Assembly: GCA_964609025.1 (NCBI GenBank)
Contig: CAZSQM010000004.1
Location: 62,001 to 126,000, forward strand
Origin: SIG307 sp964609025
GTDB lineage: Bacteria; Bacillota; Clostridia; Lachnospirales; Lachnospiraceae
DNA length: 64,000 nt
Direction: 5' to 3'
Below the pieces are notes generated by a model. The model saw only the letters and a program-made list of their open reading frames with translations, was not told the origin of the DNA and made no database searches. Position numbers and translations under genes: made by a program. Shown in pieces: positions 57,937 to 64,000 of the stretch. Numbering within the stretch: position 1 is the stretch's first letter; each line of letters opens with the position of its first letter.

Positions 57937-58945
57937 ACTTGAAAATTTTTCGTGCGATTTCATAGCCTACTTTAAATACGCCCTGCCCTGCCTTGCTGTC
58001 TGCCTTGGAGGACTGCCCGAGTATCGTCATACTGATTTTACGATAGAGCTTTTTATCGTAGGCTTTCAGGTATTCCCACAACTCCTGCTTTTTCTCCAGA
58101 TTCTCCTCGGTTCCGCTTTTCAAAAGATAAATCGAAGAAATCGTCATCATAATACACAGATACTTAATCATATAATTGCGGAGGCGCTTTTCTTTTATCT
58201 TCCAAAGGTCATGCGCCTCTATCATCAGCTTCGTCACCCGAAGCTGCTGGTCAATCCGCTTAATCATGTTGGCTTCCGTTACCGACTGGTCATCTCTGCC
58301 GATAAAATAGCGGTACAGATTGACATCCATATAGTACATCGTCTTTACCGACGGAAGCGGCTGATATACAAAAATATTGTCCACATAAAACGTATGCTTC
58401 GGCAGGGTAAGTCCGCATTCCCGGAGCAGACTGGTACGGTAAATTACCGAGTGCATCAAAATATACTGCCCCTGATGAAAGTGGCCGGTGTCCGCCCATG
58501 TAAAAAGCTTATGCTGCGGCAGAGCGCTACGGTACTGGATGACCTTCTTCTTTTCTTCTCCGACTTTCTCGTATACATAGTTTGCCACGAGCATATCCGG
58601 CGCGTTTCCCTGCTTCAAAAGCTCCCGCAGTTTTTGTAAGACCTCTTCCAGCGCCTTTTCTTTTACCCAGTCGTCACTGTCAACCACCTTAAAATACAGG
58701 CCCTCCGCGTGTGCCAGTCCCGTCATGACGGCGTCGCCGTGTCCGCCGTTTTCTTTATGCACGGCGCGGACAATTCCCGGATACTCCGCCTCGTAACGCT
58801 TCGCAATGTCAAGCGTACGGTCGGTGGAGCCGTCGTCCACCACAATAATTTCCATGTCCTCTCCGCCGGAGAGCAGCGTAGTAATCGCCTTTTCCATATA
58901 AGCTTCCGAATTGTAGCATGGCACAACCGCCGAAATTACTTTCAT
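57929..58945 (-). CDS. Family 2 glycosyltransferase
   Basis: 338 aa, GT-A fold. N-terminal motifs SAVVPCYNSEAYMEKAI, VVDDGSTDRT and KVVDSDDWV (DxD). The C-terminal part is helical without a membrane span. GGAG before the ATG. It overlaps the PAP2 gene by 8 bp: both stop codons share the palindrome TTAATTAA, and both proteins end in Phe-Asn. Acceptor unknown; it lies downstream of a large exported protein in one operon. Confidence 0.9.
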   Translation of the reverse strand: MKVISAVVPCYNSEAYMEKAITTLLSGGEDMEIIVVDDGSTDRTLDIAKRYEAEYPGIVRAVHKENGGHGDAVMTGLAHAEGLYFKVVDSDDWVKEKALEEVLQKLRELLKQGNAPDMLVANYVYEKVGEEKKKVIQYRSALPQHKLFTWADTGHFHQGQYILMHSVIYRTSLLRECGLTLPKHTFYVDNIFVYQPLPSVKTMYYMDVNLYRYFIGRDDQSVTEANMIKRIDQQLRVTKLMIEAHDLWKIKEKRLRNYMIKYLCIMMTISSIYLLKSGTEENLEKKQELWEYLKAYDKKLYRKISMTILGQSSKADSKAGQGVFKVGYEIARKIFKFN

Positions 58946-58993
58946 ATTCTCCTCTTTCCGCGCAGCTATCCGCGCTTTGTTTATTCTGCCGAT

Positions 58994-59025
58994 GAACCCC
59001 GCATCCCGTTGGGAAACGCGGATTC
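58994..59025 (-). terminator. Hairpin between the exported protein and the glycosyltransferase
   Basis: Long stem from GAACCCCGCATCCC and GGGAAACGCGGATTC around GTT. No T-run on the minus strand, so it may be an mRNA stability or attenuation element in the operon. Confidence 0.5.
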
Positions 59026-59032
59026 CCCTGTT

Positions 59033-61561
59033 CTAATACAAGAAGCTGATAAAAATACCTCCGCCGTCCCGAAACAGCGCTTCTGCCGCATTCTTCTCCG
59101 CCGTCACGCTGCGCCCCTTCGCCGGGTCGTAATACACAACCTCCCTCGCGTTATAGGAAGTAATCACAACCGCCTCTCCCGACTCTTTCATGGCAAGCAC
59201 CGGCTGTCCCTTCCATACAAAATAAAGCACCTCGTCCAAAGTTGCTCCGGTGAGCACCACGACACGGGACTTGGTATAACGCCCCATCACCTGATTTAAC
59301 GGCTGCTTTGACTCCGCTTCCGAAATGTCGGCTGTCACCCCTTTGGTCGAAAGCATCATTTTCACGGCTGCCTGTATCGAATTTATGCCGCTTTCGCTTC
59401 GTACGCCCGTTATGGCCGGAACCGATGCGGAAGATGCCTTTACGCCTCTCTCCCAGACAATTTTGCCTTCCTCGTTGATTACGGTTCCTACCTTTTCGTC
59501 TGCCGCCAGAATCGCTTCCGCCGCATTCTCATAGATACCGTCAATCATACCGTAATAATAAGTATAGTACTCCTCATTTTCCGCTTCCATTTCATTGATG
59601 CGAAGCGTTGTGTCCTCCTCAACCACCGTATAAAGCACCTGTTGCAGCTCCGGCAGTTCCTCCATAACGAAGTTGGACGGGAAGGAAATGTAATACTCGG
59701 TTAAAAGCCGTTCCGTCACACGCTCCGAAAGAGAGATTTTCCCGGTGGAGGTTTTATCCTGATTCAGAATATAATCGTTTTCTGCCTGCTCATAGCCCCC
59801 CGCCGCATTCCGCACAAGGCGTTCCAGACGGATTACATTGCCGGAGGCCTCGGCATCCCGTACAAAATATCCGTCCTTTTGATAAAGCTTTTTCAGCTGT
59901 CCGAGCGCACTGCTGATCTGCACCTTATACATGGCATAGGTTACGCTGCCGTCCTCATTGACCGCCAGTTCTTCCGTTTTTCCGTACCCGCAGATTATAT
60001 TTTCCTCCGACCGGGCAAGCAATTTTACATACTCCCCGTCCTGCGGAAAAATTTCGCCGATATTTCCGGTTTCCGGATACAGCACCTTCACGCAGTCCGT
60101 CTGCCCGTTCTCCTGATAAGCAATATAGCGTCCGGTAACGGAATACACATAATCGCCTTCCTTTATTTCGGAAGCAAGCTCTTTTAACTCCTCCGTTACC
60201 AGATTGTAGGCGTACAGGCTCCGGTCTACCATAAAATAGAACACATCATACTCGTTCAGATAAGCAAACTCCCCCAGTTTTTCCTTTAAAATCTGGTATG
60301 TGGTATTTACCGGAATATAAATTAACTCTTCCAGAAGCTTTTGCGAATGAAAATACCGGTACACAAACAAACCGACACGCCCCTCGTATCCACCGCGGTT
60401 CATATAACCGCTTACAAGAAACGTAATATCCCCGCTGTCTTCTATTTTCAGGACATGAATATCATGCCCCTCCTGCTGCCCGCGCCTATCCTCCGGGGAC
60501 TCCGCCGTCGAAGAAAACACCGCGGAAAGCGTGTTGTCCGCCAGGCTGTAACAGTAGAGCGAACCGTTTCTGACAAAAGCAACGATGCTGTTGTCGGAAT
60601 TCGGATACAGCTCCGGTCCCTCTCCTGCCGTAATGCCGATTTTTAAATCGCTCTGGGAGAGGCTTGCATTTCCCGCGTCAAATACCGACTCTGTCCGCCG
60701 CTCATAATTCAAGAGATGCACCACATCTCCCAGATAGCGGATTCTGAAATATTCTTTCACATAATAATATTCCTCGCCGTAGCCGGCGTCAATCCGAACG
60801 GAATACCGCACTACCGCAGTCATAATCTCATCATAAAACTCCGTCACGGAAATCTGCGGTTTTGTGACTAAAACCGGAGCCAGACCGCTCCATGCCACCA
60901 GCCGGTAGTTGGAATGGATATCCACATAGCCGAACGTGTCCTCCGGCGCTCCCGCCCGCATTTCCAGATACGGGATGATTGCCTCGTTGTCCGCCGCGTC
61001 GGCGCTTCGCGTATTTTCGCCAAACTCCCGTATAAACGCCAGCTTCTCACTTAACTTCGGCGTTTCGTACTGCTTTATCCTGAAATAATAATACATCCGC
61101 TTTCCGACATTATTAATCAGCGTTACCTTTACCGCATATTCCGTACCTTCCTTTAAATCCGCCTTTACCTTGATACGGACTACCTTATATCCCTCTTTCT
61201 TCTCAAATGCATTGACTGTGCCGGAATCCACTTCCGCCTCGCTCGAAACATCCAAAATTTCGTATTTGAGGCGGCGTATCGTCATATCATACTCATCGAT
61301 CTTTAATTCAAAAACGCCGTCCGCGTCAATGGGAATCATATCCTCGCGGTTCAAAATCGTATCCAGATTGGAACTATACCCGTACAGGCAGTTAATTTCC
61401 TCCCCGCAGGTAAGTACCGAAATCGTCGGAAACGCCGGCTCTCCCATCGGTACCGTTTCCGTTCTGTCCGCAAATATGGTTTCTCCCACGCGGCTTCCGA
61501 AAAACAGCACCGCGCAGCAGAACACCGCAAGCAAATACAAAATCCGATAAACTCTTTTCAT
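59033..61561 (-). CDS. Large exported protein with degenerate C39-like C-terminal domain
   Basis: 842 aa. N-terminal helix (ILYLLAVFCCAVLFFG) as signal or anchor; then a long beta-rich region of about 680 residues including a segment that reads like a propeller (SLYCYSLADNTL, SLYAYNLVTEEL). The last about 125 residues (GINSIQAAVKMMLSTKG to FISFLY) have the order of a C39 papain-like peptidase, but the catalytic Cys and His positions read as Ile/Asn and Glu (GEAVVITSYN). It would therefore bind, not cut. It begins 1 bp after the methyltransferase stop codon. Role unknown. Confidence 0.72.
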   Translation of the reverse strand: MKRVYRILYLLAVFCCAVLFFGSRVGETIFADRTETVPMGEPAFPTISVLTCGEEINCLYGYSSNLDTILNREDMIPIDADGVFELKIDEYDMTIRRLKYEILDVSSEAEVDSGTVNAFEKKEGYKVVRIKVKADLKEGTEYAVKVTLINNVGKRMYYYFRIKQYETPKLSEKLAFIREFGENTRSADAADNEAIIPYLEMRAGAPEDTFGYVDIHSNYRLVAWSGLAPVLVTKPQISVTEFYDEIMTAVVRYSVRIDAGYGEEYYYVKEYFRIRYLGDVVHLLNYERRTESVFDAGNASLSQSDLKIGITAGEGPELYPNSDNSIVAFVRNGSLYCYSLADNTLSAVFSSTAESPEDRRGQQEGHDIHVLKIEDSGDITFLVSGYMNRGGYEGRVGLFVYRYFHSQKLLEELIYIPVNTTYQILKEKLGEFAYLNEYDVFYFMVDRSLYAYNLVTEELKELASEIKEGDYVYSVTGRYIAYQENGQTDCVKVLYPETGNIGEIFPQDGEYVKLLARSEENIICGYGKTEELAVNEDGSVTYAMYKVQISSALGQLKKLYQKDGYFVRDAEASGNVIRLERLVRNAAGGYEQAENDYILNQDKTSTGKISLSERVTERLLTEYYISFPSNFVMEELPELQQVLYTVVEEDTTLRINEMEAENEEYYTYYYGMIDGIYENAAEAILAADEKVGTVINEEGKIVWERGVKASSASVPAITGVRSESGINSIQAAVKMMLSTKGVTADISEAESKQPLNQVMGRYTKSRVVVLTGATLDEVLYFVWKGQPVLAMKESGEAVVITSYNAREVVYYDPAKGRSVTAEKNAAEALFRDGGGIFISFLY

Positions 61562-61562
61562 T

Positions 61563-62738
61563 CTATTCTTTCTCCGTCAAAAGCCGGTACAACGTCGGCT
61601 CTGTTCCGCAATACTCCATAATCCCTTCCGTCCTGCGCTTTACCTGTTCCGCAAGCGCTTCCTGTTCTATCGTTTCCTTTTTTATTGCACGCAGCAGAAT
61701 GTTTTTCGGCGTATGCTCCATATCGATAAACTCTAACAGCTGCGTCTTATATCCGCACGCCTCCATCACATTGGCGCGAAACGCGTCTGTCATTAAGGCC
61801 GACATCCGTTCTTTCACAATTCCGTACTTTAAAAACGGCGCAAGCGCTTCACACTCCATCTGCCGGTTCCACTCATGCTGACAGCAGGGAACGGAAAGCA
61901 CAACCGAAGCGCCCCAGCGTATCGCTTTATACAGGGCATAATCCGTTGCCGTATCGCAGGCGTGCAGCGTCACTACCATATCTACCGCCGAGGTTCCCGT
62001 ATAGTCCGCAATGTCCCCGCACAAAAATTCCAGATTCGTATAACCGTAGGAAACCGCCAGTTTATTACAGTGTGCAATAACATCCTTCTTTAAATCAAGT
62101 CCCACAATTCTGACCGAATACTGTTTTATCGTATGAAGGTAGTAATAGAGTGCAAAGGTCAGATAAGACTTCCCGCAGCCGAAATCCAAAATCCGAAGCT
62201 CCCGCTCCTTTGGCAGCGCCGGAAGGATATCCTCCACAAACTCCAAAAAGCGGTTCATCTGGCGAAATTTGTCGTACTTTGCCTTTACTACCGTACCTTC
62301 CTTTGTCATAACGCCAAGGTCGACCAAAAACGGAACCGGAACGCCTTCTTCCAGAAGATACTTCTTCTTCCTGTTGTGCTCCTTCGGCGTTACAAACGGC
62401 ACCGCATCCTGCCGCTTTCGGCATTTCACCGTTGCATTTCCTTTCTTTCCGAGCAGTATCGTTCTCTGATGAAAAACGGAGGTCAGCTCCGCCTGTTTGA
62501 AGCAGCCGCCTTCAAGCCACGCCGTCACTCTCCGTTCCACGTCCTCCTCCGCACAGTTTGTATGAAACACCTGCGCTTTGCGGTATTCCTCTATTTGATA
62601 ACACTGTCTGCCGCCGATCGTCACCGGATAGACTTTTACTTTGGAAAGCTCTGCCGCTTTCGGTGCATTGCTTAACACCAGCCGCTGCAAGCCCTCTCCG
62701 ACGGCGTCCGCAACTGCCTCTCTCACTGTCTGCTCCAT
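61563..62738 (-). CDS. Class I SAM-dependent methyltransferase
   Basis: 391 aa. N-terminal region of about 190 residues, then the SAM-binding domain with motif I LRILDFGCGKSYLTFALYYYL, motif II VGLDLKKDV, and VVTLHACDTATDYAL. The HACDTATD and SVPCCQHEWN motifs recall the GSTCD/Methyltransf_32 type, linked to RNA methylation. Start at 62738 (MEQTVREAV), GGAAGGG upstream. First gene of an operon with the exported protein and glycosyltransferase. Confidence 0.85.
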   Translation of the reverse strand: MEQTVREAVADAVGEGLQRLVLSNAPKAAELSKVKVYPVTIGGRQCYQIEEYRKAQVFHTNCAEEDVERRVTAWLEGGCFKQAELTSVFHQRTILLGKKGNATVKCRKRQDAVPFVTPKEHNRKKKYLLEEGVPVPFLVDLGVMTKEGTVVKAKYDKFRQMNRFLEFVEDILPALPKERELRILDFGCGKSYLTFALYYYLHTIKQYSVRIVGLDLKKDVIAHCNKLAVSYGYTNLEFLCGDIADYTGTSAVDMVVTLHACDTATDYALYKAIRWGASVVLSVPCCQHEWNRQMECEALAPFLKYGIVKERMSALMTDAFRANVMEACGYKTQLLEFIDMEHTPKNILLRAIKKETIEQEALAEQVKRRTEGIMEYCGTEPTLYRLLTEKE

Positions 62739-62773
62739 TCTTTTCCCTTCCTTGCGAAACTTATCCACTTTTC

Positions 62774-62801
62774 AGTATAGCACACTTTAGCCGAAATTCA
62801 A
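62774..62801 (-). promoter_or_regulatory. Promoter of the methyltransferase operon
   Basis: Minus-strand TTGAAT (62796-62801), 16-bp spacer, TATACT (62774-62779), 36 bp before the start codon. Confidence 0.6.
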
Positions 62802-62870
62802 GAGTTACAGGCACCTTTTTCTCCCTCTGCCATATATTACAACAACACCGATTATAAGGCAGGTCCTTCT

Positions 62871-63395
62871 ATGCCAGCTTTCTATTCCGCTCCCGCCCCG
62901 CAGCAGGAACCGCAAAACCGTTTCTATCCGCCGCAGGGCGCAAACACGCAAAATCAGCCTCCGATTCCGGGAGCGCCGACTCCAAGACAACATCATAGGC
63001 AGGCAACGCCGCAAATGCCGTCAAAACCGCAAAGGCAGCAGCAACAGGCAGCGCCGCAAATACCGGTCAAAGAACAAAGGCAAATGCCGGAACATAGCGC
63101 TATACCGCTGCAAAAGCCAAGAAACGCAAGGTATTTTGAACAGCGCCATCCGCTTATATTGCAGCGTCTTTACGCTGCCGCAGACACTCTTTTAGATACT
63201 TACCCGGAAACCGGCTTCATTTACGACGCTTATCCCGACTATGTATCCCTCCGGCTGCTGCGGAACCGGCTGCTGCGGGACAACCGGGCGCTGACCGAAG
63301 AATTTTTACAGGCAGGCTGCCCGATTGAATGGCTGGAGTTTCTTACGGATACCGTTCTTTCGGAGCTGCTTTGCAGGCGGCGGATGCGCGCATAG
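62871..63395 (+). CDS. Gln/Pro-rich N-terminus protein of unknown function
   Basis: 174 aa. The first about 85 residues are low complexity, rich in Pro, Gln and Ala (with a QRQQQQ run). The C-terminal about 90 residues form a helical domain (YFEQRHPLILQRLYAAADTLL to LLCRRRMRA). GGCAGG lies before the ATG. The layout, a disordered tail and a compact helical end, is seen in several clostridial spore or coat-associated proteins, but I do not recognise the family. Confidence 0.65.
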   Translation: MPAFYSAPAPQQEPQNRFYPPQGANTQNQPPIPGAPTPRQHHRQATPQMPSKPQRQQQQAAPQIPVKEQRQMPEHSAIPLQKPRNARYFEQRHPLILQRLYAAADTLLDTYPETGFIYDAYPDYVSLRLLRNRLLRDNRALTEEFLQAGCPIEWLEFLTDTVLSELLCRRRMRA

Positions 63396-63431
63396 CACAA
63401 AACGCGGATATCGCCCCTTTTCAACACAAAA

Positions 63432-63478
63432 GGAACTTTACACAAAGTTCGAGGATTCTCCCTCTTGTGTAAAGTTCC
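63432..63478 (-). terminator. Palindromic repeat acting as terminator of the YwmB-like gene
   Basis: GGAACTTTACACAA (63432) and TTGTGTAAAGTTCC (ending 63478) with an 18-nt loop, followed on the minus strand by TTTTGTG and on the plus strand by GTAATCG. The stem is one more member of the AAAGTTCCGTAATC family. Confidence 0.7.
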
Positions 63479-63527
63479 GTAATCGAAGCGTACCTTCCGG
63501 CGTCCGGACACAATCCCATAACAGGCT

Positions 63528-64000
63528 CTACCGCAGCCCGATCGGCGAGGCCAGCACCACCTCCGTGCGGTTCTCGTCCCGGTCGTAATAAATCGCAACC
63601 TGTACGTTGATTTTTTTCTGTTCCGCCACAATATAATCCTTGACCGCTCCGGTATAGGCATATACCGTATAATTTTTATTTTCCCGGTTCTCGTATACCG
63701 GCTGTGCATAAAGCTCCTCTAACAGCCGGTTCGTCAGTTCATCCTTTCTGGCAAGAGGAATCTCTCCGGTGTAGCTCCCGCACAGTTCTAACGTCGTTGT
63801 AATTTCCTCTAACTTCATTCCTTTTGCCGCTTTTTCTAACGTATCCCGGAAGGACGAGGCCGTCGCGGCATTTTTTTCATAAAGTGTAATCTCGGCGCAC
63901 AGGTAATATTCATCCGGTTCGGTCAGGTGTACCAGCTTTACGACGGAATGCGCCTCTGCCGCCGTTTTTTCGTACACAAATTCCAGGCGCCCTTCATATG
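63528..64000 (-). CDS. YwmB-like exported protein (5' end outside window)
   Basis: C-terminal about 157 residues; the frame continues past the window edge (YEGRLEFVYEKTAAEA). The two-part layout, ending KINVQVAIYYDRDENRTEVVLASPIGLR in outline (VQVAIYYDRDENRTEV, then SPIGLR), matches the end of YwmB-family (DUF1779) proteins, which are exported and lie beside murA or spoIID in Firmicutes. A start codon within the window is not needed. Function unknown in the family. Confidence 0.65.
   Translation of the reverse strand, partial: YEGRLEFVYEKTAAEAHSVVKLVHLTEPDEYYLCAEITLYEKNAATASSFRDTLEKAAKGMKLEEITTTLELCGSYTGEIPLARKDELTNRLLEELYAQPVYENRENKNYTVYAYTGAVKDYIVAEQKKINVQVAIYYDRDENRTEVVLASPIGLR

Overview
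The window looks like chromosomal DNA from a xylan-degrading member of the Clostridia, most likely Lachnospiraceae. The pointers are low-GC Gram-positive promoters and strong AGGAGG ribosome sites, GH11 xylanases, lipoproteins with Gram-positive lipoboxes, an FtsEX/M23/CtpA division module, FeoA/FeoA/FeoB with a Cys-rich partner, an MsmK/UgpC-type sugar ATPase, and a YwmB-like protein. There is no 16S gene here, so the family is inferred. Most genes lie on the minus strand. No phage, insertion sequence, integrase or CRISPR array was seen.

Layout, left to right. 0-2 kb: two near-identical GH11 xylanase genes in tandem; the left one runs off the window. 2-6 kb: a heterodimeric ABC exporter with one degenerate ATP site. 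6.3-7 kb: a polysaccharide deacetylase. 7.2-7.6 kb: a 320-bp hairpin repeat. 7.6-15.4 kb: a six-gene operon with three HlyD-like adaptors, one large FtsX-type permease and two ATPases, one of which carries an AbrB-like tail. 15.4-18.5 kb: a threonine operon (ACT protein, homoserine dehydrogenase, phosphoglycerate-mutase-like proposed homoserine kinase). 18.6-23 kb: ftsE, ftsX, M23 hydrolase activator and CtpA protease. 23-32.4 kb: a PucR/CdaR-type regulator, sugar ABC ATPase, two envelope proteins, an SDR, a LacI-like/GGDEF regulator with an HPt partner, an M19 dipeptidase and cysK.

32.6-51.4 kb differs in content. It holds an iron and metal block (YbaN, YgbA-like, CydCD-like ABC pair, a 40-residue CxxC membrane protein, an HMA protein, a DUF2325 protein, a MacB-like ABC pair, FeoB, two FeoA) and an envelope-stress block (two paralogous two-helix membrane proteins, a histidine kinase/response regulator pair with a membrane partner, cardiolipin synthase, a repeat-rich small protein, a Fur-family regulator and a divergent QueD-like protein). 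Six copies of the palindrome GTTAGC-N4-GCTAAC (one position relaxed in three copies) lie upstream of four metal transcription units and define a probable iron regulon whose regulator is not in the window. Two tRNA-Leu genes close this stretch.

51.7-64 kb: a Crp/Fnr regulator divergent from a CPA2 antiporter, a coiled-coil protein, a Pro/Thr-rich lipoprotein, deoB, a PAP2 phosphatase, a GT2 glycosyltransferase, a large exported protein ending in an apparently inactive C39-like domain, a methyltransferase, an unknown Gln/Pro-rich protein and the C-terminal part of a YwmB-like protein.

Intergenic spaces carry two families of dispersed palindromic repeats. One is built on AAAGTTCCGTAATC and CAGGTGCCAAAACACAT motifs, the other starts AAGGGGCTGCCGCA. 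Several copies sit where terminators are expected.
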